In this document: piece after piece, positions 43,973-53,363 of the stretch
How the letters are laid out: every line of letters starts with the position of its first letter
Position numbering within the stretch: the first letter of the stretch is position 1
NCBI GenBank assembly: GCA_944325545.1
Contig: CALVAM010000013.1
Span: 1 to 64,000 of the forward strand
Reading direction: 5' to 3'
Source: Candidatus Gastranaerophilales bacterium
GTDB taxonomy: Bacteria; Cyanobacteriota; Vampirovibrionia; Gastranaerophilales; Gastranaerophilaceae
Length of the DNA stretch: 64,000 nucleotides
Made by a program: the position numbers and the translations under genes
Notes under the pieces: model-generated
The model's input: only the letters and a program-made list of their open reading frames with translations
The model's database searches: none
Told to the model about the DNA's origin: nothing

Positions 43973-44350
43973 ATGAAAAAAATATTTATATCATTATTGT
44001 TATTGTTAACTGTATCAACTGGGATTGTAAAAGCTTTGACCTATGAACAGGCTCTTTCAGATTCAAAACCGATGGCACTTTTAATTTATGCCACTTGGGC
44101 AGATAATTTAGCCAACGTAAATTCTGTCTTTAATAGCATGGAGCAAAATTATTCTGATAAATATAATTTTGTAAAGTTAGATATAGCTTCAAATGATGCA
44201 AAAGCTTTTAATAAACGTTATCATATATATCCTAATTTACCATATGTTTTATTATTCAGAGACGGAGGAAAAGTTTCCAGATATCTTCAAAACAATTGCA
44301 TAACAGATTCTGCTTGTTTTTCCGAAAAACTAAACATGTTCACAAACTAA
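43973..44350 (+). CDS. Secreted thioredoxin-like protein lacking the CXXC motif
   Basis: 125 residues: a signal peptide (~1-21), then a thioredoxin-like fold (MALLIYATWADNLANV ... YNFVKLDIASND ... YHIYPNLPYVLLFRDGGKV, with the cis-Pro region PNLPYVLLF). The active-site W-C-x-x-C is replaced by TWADN, so it cannot be a classical oxidoreductase. Two cysteines near the C-terminus (CITDSAC) may form a disulfide. AAGGA precedes the ATG. Its end overlaps the tolC stop by 4 nt. Confidence 0.7.
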   Translation: MKKIFISLLLLLTVSTGIVKALTYEQALSDSKPMALLIYATWADNLANVNSVFNSMEQNYSDKYNFVKLDIASNDAKAFNKRYHIYPNLPYVLLFRDGGKVSRYLQNNCITDSACFSEKLNMFTN

Positions 44351-45711
44351 AGATTTTCTTCTTTAGTATAATCAATTCCACCAACAGCGTTGTAAAGAGA
44401 AATTGTTGATATAACGCTGTTGATTTTATATATAACATTTTTTTGTTCAACTAATAATAAAGCAAGCTGTGATTTTAATTCTTCAAGCTTAGAAATATCT
44501 CCAACATTAAACTGTTTTTCAGTATTCATATGTTTATCTTTTTCTAAATCAAGTTCTTCATTTGATTTAATAAGATTTGCTTTGGCAGTTTTAGTCTCAA
44601 CAAGAGCATCGTTAACTTCCTGTATTGATGTTAAAACAGTTTTTTCGTATTTTTCAGCAGCTTTCTTATATTCATACTTATTAATTCTATACCTAGCAAG
44701 CTTTGCACCACCAGTAAAAATATCCCAGCTAGGAGCAATACCAATATTTGATAAAAATGTTTCATTTGCAAACATTCTATTCCACCTATAAGCGTTAAAC
44801 CCTAAATTCCCATATAATATAAACTTTGGCAGAAAATCACGTTTTGCAACTCTAACATCTAGCCCTGCTTTTTGGGCGTACTTTTCAGAACTTACTAAAT
44901 CAGGACGATTCTTAATTACTGTCATAGATAAGCTATCTGGAGTATTCGGATACGAAATATTATTATAATCAGAATGTTCTATTTCTTTATCTGTTTTTAA
45001 CGCTAATAATGTTACAAGTTCATTATTAATTACTTTTCTGCTTTCTATAAGTTTATTCAAATCTTGTTCAAACTTTACTAAAATTTGTTTTTCACTTAAT
45101 AATTCATTTATTGAAGCCAAACCTGCATTATATTTTTTTTCTGTCATTTTTACGATTTCTGACTGTACAGAAATCATATTTTTCAAGATCTCTTCAGTTT
45201 TATCTGCTTTGATCAAATTATAATAATTTGCACAAAAACTTGATGTCAAATATATGTATGTAGATCTTTCTTGTTCTGCCACCATTTCTTTTTGTTTTTT
45301 TGCACTTTTTCTATTTAAATAATTTTGCCCCCATATATCAATTTCATATGAAGCTCTAAGCGGCATAAAGAGTTCATTTTGTGAGTATTCGGGAATTATT
45401 ACAGATCCAAATTCTGTTTGAGGACCACTCATCACTCTAGATAAACGCCCATCAAATCCTATTTGGGGAAGTTGATTAGATCCAATTAACCTTATATTTT
45501 CCTCTGCTTGCTTTGTATTATAAGCTGCTATTTTTAAATCATGATTGTTATTATACAGAGTCTGTAAATGATTTACTAAAATTTCATCATTATAACTCTT
45601 CCACCAATTCAAATTAATATAATCAAGTTTATTGATTTGAGGTTCTTTTGCTATTACTGAATTCATACCTGCTAGTATAATAACTATTGTCAAAAATTTT
45701 TTAAATGTCAT
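44347..45711 (-). CDS. TolC-family outer-membrane efflux protein
   Basis: About 454 residues: a signal peptide (MTFKKFLTIVIILAGMNSVIA), then two structural repeats of the OEP fold with long helices (QAEENIRLIGSNQLPQIG; ALVETKTAKANLIKSNEELD). The longer frame to 45750 would run through the 28-bp operator, so ATG 45711 is chosen. Divergent from marR-emrA-emrB and sharing its control region, it is the probable outer-membrane channel of that pump. Confidence 0.87.
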   Translation of the reverse strand: MTFKKFLTIVIILAGMNSVIAKEPQINKLDYINLNWWKSYNDEILVNHLQTLYNNNHDLKIAAYNTKQAEENIRLIGSNQLPQIGFDGRLSRVMSGPQTEFGSVIIPEYSQNELFMPLRASYEIDIWGQNYLNRKSAKKQKEMVAEQERSTYIYLTSSFCANYYNLIKADKTEEILKNMISVQSEIVKMTEKKYNAGLASINELLSEKQILVKFEQDLNKLIESRKVINNELVTLLALKTDKEIEHSDYNNISYPNTPDSLSMTVIKNRPDLVSSEKYAQKAGLDVRVAKRDFLPKFILYGNLGFNAYRWNRMFANETFLSNIGIAPSWDIFTGGAKLARYRINKYEYKKAAEKYEKTVLTSIQEVNDALVETKTAKANLIKSNEELDLEKDKHMNTEKQFNVGDISKLEELKSQLALLLVEQKNVIYKINSVISTISLYNAVGGIDYTKEENL

Positions 45712-45725
45712 CTTTACACTTTTCC

Positions 45726-45753
45726 TTCTTGTGTTATTATAATAACACAAGAA
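45726..45753. promoter_or_regulatory. 28-bp perfect palindrome: probable MarR operator of the efflux locus
   Basis: Each half-site contains CTTGTGTTATTA, and the palindrome is exact across 28 bp, centred between 45739 and 45740. It contains TATAAT on both strands (45738-45743 plus; 45736-45741 minus), so one bound repressor would cover the -10 boxes of both divergent promoters. It ends 5 nt before the marR ATG and lies 14 nt from the tolC start. Confidence 0.8.
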
Positions 45754-45758
45754 AAATT

Positions 45759-46217
45759 ATGAAACAAGAAATTTTATTAAAACAGAAAATTGGAATGCGA
45801 ATATCAAGAGCTGGACTTTTATCCAAAGTCTTTGCGATACAAAGTTTTGCAAAAGACGGTTGTGAACTTCGACCGGAACAGTTTACTGTTTTAAATGCAC
45901 TAAAAGAAAATGATGGAATGTATTTAAGACAATTAGCGAATATTACATATAAAGACAGACCTAATATAACAAGAATTGTTTCAATATTAGAAGAAAAAGG
46001 TTATTTAAAATCCTCAATAGAAGCAGAAGGCAGGCAAGTAAAAAAATTATATATTACACAGGAAGGCAAAGATGTTTGTGATAAATTATTGCCAACAATA
46101 TTAAAAATATGGGGTACTTCTGTAGAGGGTTTAAAAGAAGAAGAAGTTGATACTTTTTTAAGAGTACTGGATAGAATAGAAATTAATTTAAAAGATAAAA
46201 CGATACTACAAATATAG
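45759..46217 (+). CDS. MarR-family transcriptional regulator
   Basis: 152 residues, winged-helix MarR type: LRPEQFTVLNALKENDGMYLRQLANITYKDRPNITRIVSILEEKG, in outline, followed by the wing with AEGRQVKKLYITQEG. The start is ATG 45759; an upstream in-frame start would read through the palindrome. It is transcribed from a promoter inside that palindrome with almost no leader, suggesting autoregulation. First gene of marR-emrA-emrB. Confidence 0.9.
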   Translation: MKQEILLKQKIGMRISRAGLLSKVFAIQSFAKDGCELRPEQFTVLNALKENDGMYLRQLANITYKDRPNITRIVSILEEKGYLKSSIEAEGRQVKKLYITQEGKDVCDKLLPTILKIWGTSVEGLKEEEVDTFLRVLDRIEINLKDKTILQI

Positions 46218-46225
46218 GTGAAATT

Positions 46226-47317
46226 ATGGCGAAAAGACATGAAGATAAGCATGATAAAGAATTTATTAAAGAAGCAAAAAAAAGGTTAAAAAAAAGACGT
46301 CCGGAATATAAAAAGAAACGAGTAATTGTGCCGACAATAACAGCAATAATTTTAGTATTAATGGGTATATATGCTGCAATTCATTCTACCTATTTTCAGT
46401 CAACGGATGATGCTTTTGTAGAAGGAAGACTTGTATCGGTAGCACCAAGAGTTTCCGCTCCGGTTATAAATTTATTAGTAGATGATAACCAAGAAGTTAA
46501 GGCTGGAGAACTATTATTAGAATTAGATCCAAAAGATTTTGAAGTTGCATTAGCACAAGCTGAAGCAAAATTGGCGGAGGCAAAAGCCGGCTTAAACATT
46601 TCTGAAAAACAAGTTGATGAAAGTGCCTCAAAGGTCAATAAATCATTTGAAGACATTTCCTCCGCATCATCATCTTTAGATTTTGCTGAAAAAGACTTTG
46701 CAAGATATAACGAATTATACAAAGATGGAATTGTTTCAAAACAGGATTTTGAAAAAAGTAAAACAGCTTTAGATGTTGCAAAAGCAAATTATAATGCAGC
46801 ACAAGAAAGTTCAAAAGCATATATGCATGCTCTTGATTCGGGGAAAGCTAAAACTCAAGCAGATGAAGCTTTAATAGAAAGATTAGAAGCTGAAGTAGAC
46901 AGAGCAAAATTAGACTTAGAGTATACAAAAATTTATGCTCCGCAATCCGGAAAAATTTCAGCAAGAAGTGTAGAAAAAGGAAATTATGTAAAAGTTGGTC
47001 AACCGTTGATGAGTATTGTACCAAATCAAGTTTGGGTTGTTGCAAATTTTAAGGAAATACAAATAACCAATATGAAAGAAGGGCAACCTGTAAGGATTAA
47101 AATTGATACTTATCCAGGGAAACGTTTTAAAGGTCATGTTGAAAGTATCCAAAGAGCTACTGGTGCAAAATCAAGTTTATTCCCTCCGGAAAATGCTGTT
47201 GGAAGTTATGTAAAGATTGTTCAAAGAGTCCCTGTAAAAATTGTATTTGATGAAGATATATCAAATTACAATATAGTACCGGGCATGTCAGTTGTTCCAA
47301 AGGTTAAAATAAAATAA
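46226..47317 (+). CDS. emrA: EmrA/HlyD-type membrane fusion protein
   Basis: 363 residues: a basic cytoplasmic tail, one membrane helix (~33-53) and a split lipoyl/biotinyl domain (QSTDDAFVEGRLVSVAPRVSAPV ... YTKIYAPQSGKISARSVEKGNYV). A coiled-coil hairpin (~105-215) and a beta-barrel complete it. It bridges EmrB and TolC. 8 nt after marR; emrB follows after 44 nt. Confidence 0.9.
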   Translation: MAKRHEDKHDKEFIKEAKKRLKKRRPEYKKKRVIVPTITAIILVLMGIYAAIHSTYFQSTDDAFVEGRLVSVAPRVSAPVINLLVDDNQEVKAGELLLELDPKDFEVALAQAEAKLAEAKAGLNISEKQVDESASKVNKSFEDISSASSSLDFAEKDFARYNELYKDGIVSKQDFEKSKTALDVAKANYNAAQESSKAYMHALDSGKAKTQADEALIERLEAEVDRAKLDLEYTKIYAPQSGKISARSVEKGNYVKVGQPLMSIVPNQVWVVANFKEIQITNMKEGQPVRIKIDTYPGKRFKGHVESIQRATGAKSSLFPPENAVGSYVKIVQRVPVKIVFDEDISNYNIVPGMSVVPKVKIK

Positions 47318-47361
47318 TGTTAAGATTTACACTAGTCTAAAATATGGTTGGAGATATGTAA

Positions 47362-48933
47362 ATGTCTGATGAAGTTGCTTTGTTAGAAGATAAAGTTGAA
47401 AATGTGAAAAAAATAAATCCTTATATAATAGCAATAGCGGTTTTATTGCCTTCTTTTCTAGCATTGGCAGCTTCTTCAGGAACAAATGTAAGTCAGCCTC
47501 ATATTGCAGGGTTTTATGGTGCTACTCAGTATGAATCAAATACTGTTATTACTTGTTATATTATATCAGGTGGATTAATGCTACCTGTTACAGGTTATTT
47601 AGTTAAACTTATTGGGAAAAAACTTTTATTTTTATATAGTATTGCGGTTTTTGCACTTGGTTGTTTGATGTGTGTTTTAGCTCCGAACTTACAGGCTCTT
47701 ATTTTAGCAAGACTAGTCCAAGGGATTGGTAGTGGTTGTATCTTACCATTGTGTCAGGCCGTATTATTGGAAGTCTTCCCTGAAGAACAAAGAGGTGTTG
47801 CAATGGGCTTATTTGGGGTAGCTGCAATGTTTTCTCCCCTTGCGGGGCCATTCATTGGAGGATATTTAACAGACAACTATTCTTGGCAATGGATTTTTAT
47901 TGTAAATATACCACTCTCAATAATATCAATGATTATGGTAAAATTTTTGGTTCCTGACGATAAACCCGTAAAATTGAAGTACAATAAAAAATTTGACATT
48001 GTTGGGTATATTTCTATAGTTATCGCAATGGCTTGTATGCAAATAGTTTTAGATAAAGGACAACAGCACAATTGGTTTGATGAGACTTGGATTTGTTGGC
48101 TTACAGGTATTTGTATTTTTTCATTTGTTTTCTTTTACGTTTGGGAGTTGGAATATAAATATCCTGTTATTGACATAAGAGTTTTCAAAGACAGAAACTT
48201 CCTATTTGGAACAATCGCAAGTTCTTTTATTAATATAATGATTTATTCAACATTGCTTCTCGTTCCAATGTTTGTACAAAGTCTTTTAGGGTATAGTCCA
48301 TCTATGTCGGGTTTAGCAATGTTTCCACGATCAATAGTCTGTTTCGTAGGACTAATTGTCGTTGGAGAGGTTTCTAAATATGTGGAAAGTAGAATTCTTG
48401 CTACAATTGGGTTTTTAATTATGGGAGCATCTGTTTTAATGCTGACACAAATGAATCCAACTTCTTCTATGGAAAGCATAGTTTTACCTAATATTTTGTT
48501 GTGTATCGGGGTACCAACTGCTTTTGTTCCTATAACAGCGTTATCTTTTAATACTTTACCTGCTGCAAAAAATGCTGATGCTGCGGCTTTACATGCTTTG
48601 TTTAAAAATATTATAACAGCTGTTGCAACCTCTATTTCAGCAACTTTTATAGCTAGAGTTTCTCAGGTAAGACAAAATTATTTGGTAGAACATTTATCAC
48701 CGCATAATCCGATGTTTCAGTATAAATTATCTATTTTAAGTGATAAATTTTTAAGATATTATTCTGTTCCCACTGCAGAAAGAAAAGCAGCTGGAAGTTT
48801 ATATAACAGCTTACTTCAACAAGCCAGATTAAGTGCATTCTTTGATGTCTTTACAGTTTTAGCTTTATTGATGGTCTTAGTTATTCCGCTTGTTTTTATG
48901 TTAAAAAACAAACAAAGAAAAACAAAAGCTTAG
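47362..48933 (+). CDS. emrB: EmrB/QacA-family (DHA2) drug:proton antiporter
   Basis: 523 residues with 14 predicted membrane helices. DHA2 motifs are present: the N-terminal SQPHIAGFYGA, motif A-like LIGKKLLFLYSIAVFALG and motif C-like MGLFGVAAMFSPLAGPFIGG. It pumps hydrophobic drugs or toxins, with EmrA and the divergent TolC forming the tripartite system. GGAG ~9 nt before the ATG. Its stop is embedded in the terminator hairpin. Confidence 0.9.
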   Translation: MSDEVALLEDKVENVKKINPYIIAIAVLLPSFLALAASSGTNVSQPHIAGFYGATQYESNTVITCYIISGGLMLPVTGYLVKLIGKKLLFLYSIAVFALGCLMCVLAPNLQALILARLVQGIGSGCILPLCQAVLLEVFPEEQRGVAMGLFGVAAMFSPLAGPFIGGYLTDNYSWQWIFIVNIPLSIISMIMVKFLVPDDKPVKLKYNKKFDIVGYISIVIAMACMQIVLDKGQQHNWFDETWICWLTGICIFSFVFFYVWELEYKYPVIDIRVFKDRNFLFGTIASSFINIMIYSTLLLVPMFVQSLLGYSPSMSGLAMFPRSIVCFVGLIVVGEVSKYVESRILATIGFLIMGASVLMLTQMNPTSSMESIVLPNILLCIGVPTAFVPITALSFNTLPAAKNADAAALHALFKNIITAVATSISATFIARVSQVRQNYLVEHLSPHNPMFQYKLSILSDKFLRYYSVPTAERKAAGSLYNSLLQQARLSAFFDVFTVLALLMVLVIPLVFMLKNKQRKTKA

Positions 48934-48950
48934 TTTTATAAGCTTTTTTT
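48924..48950 (+). terminator. Terminator of the marR-emrA-emrB operon
   Basis: A 9-bp stem AAAAGCTTA / TAAGCTTTT, loop GTTTTA, then a T run. The emrB stop codon TAG lies within the stem-loop. It ends 16 nt before the next gene. Confidence 0.8.
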
Positions 48951-48966
48951 ATGATAATATAAGTTT

Positions 48967-51531
48967 ATGAATTGTTTTTTTAGAGACCAGTATGAAGCTT
49001 TATATAAAGCAACAAAACCTTATCAATATGTAGGTGGAGAATTTCTGTCATTTAATAAAGATTTTAACTCTGCAAAAATTAGGTTTGCGTTTGTATTTCC
49101 TGACAAGTATGAAATAGGAATAAGTAATCTTGGCGTAAGAATTATTTATGATAGGGTTAATTCTTACAAAAAAAAATTGGATAATTCAGAAGATATTTCC
49201 CCTTTTATGGCAGATAGAGCTTATGCACCTGCACCTGATTTTAAACCTGAATTTTTATATGGCGTAGAGTCAAAAAGAGCTTTAAAGGATTTTGATGGTG
49301 TTGGTTTTTCTCTGCAGTATGAGTTGTCTTATCCAACAGTTTTAAAGATGCTTGAAATGTCAGGGATTTCTATTAAAAATATTGATAGAAGTGATGAAGA
49401 ACCAATTGTTTTTGCAGGAGGGCCTTGTGCATTTAATCCTTTACCATTAGCTGATTTTATTGATGTTTTTTGTATTGGTGATGGTGAAGAAATGATGGTG
49501 GAAGTTTGTGAAGTTTTAGAAAAAACTAAAGGACTTCCTAGAAAAGAACGTATAAAAGAATTATGTAAGATTAAGGGATGTTGGAATGTAGAATTAGGAG
49601 GTAGTGTTGAAAAGAGAATTTCTCAATTAACATTGGAGAATGCCTCTACATCTTATCCGATACCATTTTCAAGTTCAGTTCATGATAGGGCGATTGTCGA
49701 AATAAGACGCGGATGTGGTAGGATGTGCCGATTTTGTCAACCTGGACATGTTACATTGCCAGTTAGGGAACGTTCTGCAGAAGATATTATTCAAATTACA
49801 AAAGAACTTGTTAAAAATACAGGATATGACGAATATTCTTTACTTTCATTATCTTCTAATGATTATTCAAATATAAAAGAAGTAATAAAAGAATTAGCTG
49901 TAGATTTTAATAAAAAGAAAATATCGGTATCTCTTCCTAGTCAGCGTATTGATGGTTTTAGTTTAGAATTAGCTAACTTAGTTCAGTCAGTAAGAAAATC
50001 TGCGATGACTTTAGCTCCAGAAGCCGGTAGTCAAAGACTTAGAAATGTTATTAAAAAAAATATTTCAGAGGAACAAATTATAAATGCAGCATTGACTCTT
50101 TATGAAAATGGTTGGTCTAGAATAAAATTCTATTTCATATCAGGTCTTCCAACTGAAACTTTAGAAGATATGGATGAAATGGCAGAACTTTTAAGCAAAA
50201 TTAAATATCGTGCAAAACTTCTAAAAAAGGAAAAAGATTTAAAACACGGTTTTGAAATAACTTGTACGCTTTCAATTTTTGTGCCAAAACCATTTACGCC
50301 GTTTCAGTGGTGTCCACAAATGGATTTGGATAAAGTAAGTGAGCATATTAAGTATTTAAAAGAAAAGACAAAGCATATAAAAGGGCTTAAAATTAATTAT
50401 CATGAAAAATTTGTTTCTCAAATTGAGGCAGCTTTAACTAGAGGCGATAGAAATCTTTGTAAGTATATTGAAGCTCTTTATAAAAAAGGTTGTTATTTAG
50501 ATGCTTGGGGTGAGTTTTTTGACAAAAACGTATGGGCAGAAACTGCTAAAGAATGTGGGTTTGATTTAGCTAAATTAGCTATGAAAGAGTATTCTTTAGA
50601 TGATAACTTACCTTGGGATTTTATAAATGTCGGAATAAATAAAGAGTGGCTTAAAGATGAATATAAGCAAGCTTTTTCTCAAGGATGTGAATTTAATCAC
50701 CAACCAACGTGTGAAAATAAGTGCGTAAGTTGTGGAGTTTGTCCCAATTTGAAAACTAAAAAGGTTATGGCAAGACCTTATATAGCATCAGATGAAGCTC
50801 AAAAAATTATAAATATAGAACCTGCTGATCCTACAACTGCACACAGAGATCTAAATATTCCTGTGTATAGATATCGTTTAAAAGTTACTAAAAAAGGACT
50901 TTTAAGATATTTTTCTCATTTGGATTGGCAAAATACTTTCCATAAAGTTTTAGCTCGTAGTGGTTTAAATATGGTTTATACCTTAGGATTTAATCCTACA
51001 ATGAAAGTTTCGATGGGGATTGCATTGCCTTTATTTGTTCAAAGTGAAGGGGAATTGGTTGATATAGAAATCTACGATAATTTGAAAGAGGGTGAAATTA
51101 AAGAAATTTTGAATAAAAATTTACCTCAAGGAGCTGAAATAGTTGATGTTAAACAAATAGAACGATACTCTACGGCTGTGGACATAGCTGCTCATTGGGC
51201 AGAATATAAAATTTCTTTATATAAGAAATCTAATGAAAATAATCTTTACAATTTTGAAAAATTCAAGTATGATGTAGAAAGAGTTTTGTCTTCGAGTGAG
51301 ATTTTAATAACGAAGAAAAACAAAAAAGGTTTTGAAAAAACAATAGATTTTAAAAATTCAATACGAGCTTATAGGTTCGAAGAAGAAAATCTATTCATAT
51401 GTCTGAAAACCGGTCAAGGGTCTGATATACCTCCATTGAGAGCGGATGACTTGGTTAAACTTTTTAATCAAGATCAGATTTTTGAGATAACCAGAATTAA
51501 ATTCTTTGATGAAAATCTGGTAGAGATGTAG
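48967..51531 (+). CDS. B12-binding-like radical SAM protein with C-terminal DUF2344 domain
   Basis: 854 residues. An N-terminal cobalamin-like Rossmann domain (FAFVFPDKYEIGISNLGVRIIY) precedes a radical-SAM domain with C-x3-C-x2-C (CGRMCRFC, ~249-256). A C-terminal TIGR03936/DUF2344 region (VTKKGLLRYFSHLDWQNTFHKVLARSGLNM, in outline) completes a fused TIGR03960+TIGR03936 protein. Such genes usually sit beside RNase E/G, as here (26-nt gap). An extra cysteine cluster (CENKCVSCGVC) near residue 580 may bind another Fe-S centre. The substrate is unknown. Confidence 0.85.
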   Translation: MNCFFRDQYEALYKATKPYQYVGGEFLSFNKDFNSAKIRFAFVFPDKYEIGISNLGVRIIYDRVNSYKKKLDNSEDISPFMADRAYAPAPDFKPEFLYGVESKRALKDFDGVGFSLQYELSYPTVLKMLEMSGISIKNIDRSDEEPIVFAGGPCAFNPLPLADFIDVFCIGDGEEMMVEVCEVLEKTKGLPRKERIKELCKIKGCWNVELGGSVEKRISQLTLENASTSYPIPFSSSVHDRAIVEIRRGCGRMCRFCQPGHVTLPVRERSAEDIIQITKELVKNTGYDEYSLLSLSSNDYSNIKEVIKELAVDFNKKKISVSLPSQRIDGFSLELANLVQSVRKSAMTLAPEAGSQRLRNVIKKNISEEQIINAALTLYENGWSRIKFYFISGLPTETLEDMDEMAELLSKIKYRAKLLKKEKDLKHGFEITCTLSIFVPKPFTPFQWCPQMDLDKVSEHIKYLKEKTKHIKGLKINYHEKFVSQIEAALTRGDRNLCKYIEALYKKGCYLDAWGEFFDKNVWAETAKECGFDLAKLAMKEYSLDDNLPWDFINVGINKEWLKDEYKQAFSQGCEFNHQPTCENKCVSCGVCPNLKTKKVMARPYIASDEAQKIINIEPADPTTAHRDLNIPVYRYRLKVTKKGLLRYFSHLDWQNTFHKVLARSGLNMVYTLGFNPTMKVSMGIALPLFVQSEGELVDIEIYDNLKEGEIKEILNKNLPQGAEIVDVKQIERYSTAVDIAAHWAEYKISLYKKSNENNLYNFEKFKYDVERVLSSSEILITKKNKKGFEKTIDFKNSIRAYRFEEENLFICLKTGQGSDIPPLRADDLVKLFNQDQIFEITRIKFFDENLVEM

Positions 51532-51557
51532 TTTTAGTAAAAAAGGATTTAGAGAAG

Positions 51558-53363
51558 ATGAAAGAAGCAGTAGCTAATAAAATTATTATAGCTGAGCGTG
51601 ATAATATTGCTGCAGTTATGGAAAATGGAAAAGTTGCAGAGTTTTTTGTGCATAGAGGTGAAATAATTTTAGGTGATGTTTATTTAGCACAAGTAGAAAA
51701 TATTTTACCTTCAATTGAAGCAGCTTTTGTTAATGTTGGATCAGATAAAATGGGTTTTTTGCACGCTCAAGATGTTATTGGGAAAGGTGCATTGCAAGAC
51801 AAATTAAAGCCAAAACAAAAATTAGTAGTTCAGGTTGTTAAAGAGCCAACAGGGCATAAAGGACCTCGTGTTACTACAGAAATTTCTCTTCCTGGACGTT
51901 TCTTGGTATTGATGCCTTATGAAGCAGGAATTAATGTTAGTAAAAAGATTACATCTGCAAAAGAAAGAGCTAGATTGAAATCTATAGTAAATCTTTTAAA
52001 ACCGGTTGGAATTGGAGTTATAGTTAGAACAGAAGCAGAAGGACAATCTGAAAGTGATATTCAAGAAGATTTAGAAATACTTTTAGAAAAATGGAATAAT
52101 ATTATAACCTCTGCTGAAAGTCTAACACCTCCTAGCTTACTTTATAGAGATCAAGATTTGTTGTATAGGGTTATAAGAGAAGCTTGTAACGAAAATACTC
52201 AAGAAATTATTGTAGATACAGCTTTTGCTTTAAATAGAGTTCAAAATATTTTACAAAACTGGCATATAAATAAAAATATTAATGTTTCATTGTATAAAGG
52301 CTCAGAACCGCTTTTAGTTGCAATGGATATCCATAAAGAAATCAAAGCAGCTTTGCAAATGAAAGTTAATTTGCCTTCCGGAGGATATTTATTTATTCAA
52401 ACCACAGAAGCCTTGACTGTTATTGACGTTAATAGCGGTAAGTTTACAAATTCAGCAACTCAAGATGAAACAATTTTAAAAACTAATATAGAAGCAGTTC
52501 ATGAAATTGCTCGTCAATTAAGGTTAAGAAATATCGGCGGTATGATTATTATTGATTTTATTGATATGACATCTCGTGTTGATAAATTAACAATGATGGA
52601 AGAATTAGAGCTTGCGATGGAAGCTGATAAAGCAAAACCTCAAGTCGGACAACTATCAGATTTAGGTCTTGTAGAAATGACAAGACACAGACAAGGACAA
52701 GCAATTAGTGAAATATTTGCAAAACGTTGTCCTCATTGCCAAGGCAATGGCTATATTATGGAAGATATTAAGTTTGCATCAGCAACTTCTGAAGGTGAAT
52801 ACAGAGCAAAAGCTGCTAAAATTAAACTTCCTATAGGAAATAACAAGAAAAAATTTAATAACAATAATAAGTTTAATAACAATAAAAATGAACAAAGTAA
52901 AATAGAGGAAATTAAAGAAATTCAACCGGTTCAAGAAGAAAAACTTGAAATTATTGAAGAAAACCCTTCTGTAATCGCTCAAGAAGCTGTAATAGAAATT
53001 CAAGAAGAGAAAACTGAAAAAATTGAGAAAAAGAAAACTCGCTCAAAAAGTCGTAAAAAAGTTAAAGAATCTGATGTTGTATCAGAAGACTTAGCTAAAA
53101 CTGTTATTAATGAAAATTCAGAAATTTCACCGGTGATAGCAGATGATGCAGATAAAACTTCTAAAGAAGCCGAAACTAAACAAGAAGGGGTAAAAGAAGG
53201 GGTAAAAGAAGGGGTAAAAGAAGGGGTAAAAAATCAAGAAATAAAAGAAGAGCAAGAAAAGAAAGAAGAAAAAACTGCAAAAAGAAGTCGAAGACCTAAT
53301 AGAAATTCTCAAAAAGGTCAAAAAAGAACAAGAAAGACTGCTAAAAAAGATGCTGAAGAATAA
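51558..53363 (+). CDS. rng: Ribonuclease E/G family endoribonuclease
   Basis: 601 residues. An S1 domain (~36-110), the 5'-sensor/RNase H region, and the DNase-I-like catalytic domain with DVNSG (~289) and IIIDFIDM follow in order. The zinc-link CPHCQGNG (~391) mediates dimerisation. The ~170-residue C-terminal tail is Lys/Glu/Asn-rich and disordered, with four G-V-K-E repeats from a 12-bp DNA repeat; it may be a degradosome-like scaffold or RNA-binding tail. This makes it intermediate between RNase G and E. Overlaps the next gene by 14 nt. Confidence 0.92.
   Translation: MKEAVANKIIIAERDNIAAVMENGKVAEFFVHRGEIILGDVYLAQVENILPSIEAAFVNVGSDKMGFLHAQDVIGKGALQDKLKPKQKLVVQVVKEPTGHKGPRVTTEISLPGRFLVLMPYEAGINVSKKITSAKERARLKSIVNLLKPVGIGVIVRTEAEGQSESDIQEDLEILLEKWNNIITSAESLTPPSLLYRDQDLLYRVIREACNENTQEIIVDTAFALNRVQNILQNWHINKNINVSLYKGSEPLLVAMDIHKEIKAALQMKVNLPSGGYLFIQTTEALTVIDVNSGKFTNSATQDETILKTNIEAVHEIARQLRLRNIGGMIIIDFIDMTSRVDKLTMMEELELAMEADKAKPQVGQLSDLGLVEMTRHRQGQAISEIFAKRCPHCQGNGYIMEDIKFASATSEGEYRAKAAKIKLPIGNNKKKFNNNNKFNNNKNEQSKIEEIKEIQPVQEEKLEIIEENPSVIAQEAVIEIQEEKTEKIEKKKTRSKSRKKVKESDVVSEDLAKTVINENSEISPVIADDADKTSKEAETKQEGVKEGVKEGVKEGVKNQEIKEEQEKKEEKTAKRSRRPNRNSQKGQKRTRKTAKKDAEE
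53184..53231 (+). repeat. Four perfect 12-bp tandem repeats in the RNase E/G tail
   Basis: The unit GAAGGGGTAAAA is repeated four times without change, encoding (E-G-V-K)n in frame. Changes in copy number would keep the frame (12 = 3 x 4). Confidence 0.9.

Noticed and set aside
53127-53321. Minus-strand ORF with FYPF repeats
   Set aside because: Shadow of the 12-bp repeat in the RNase E/G tail.
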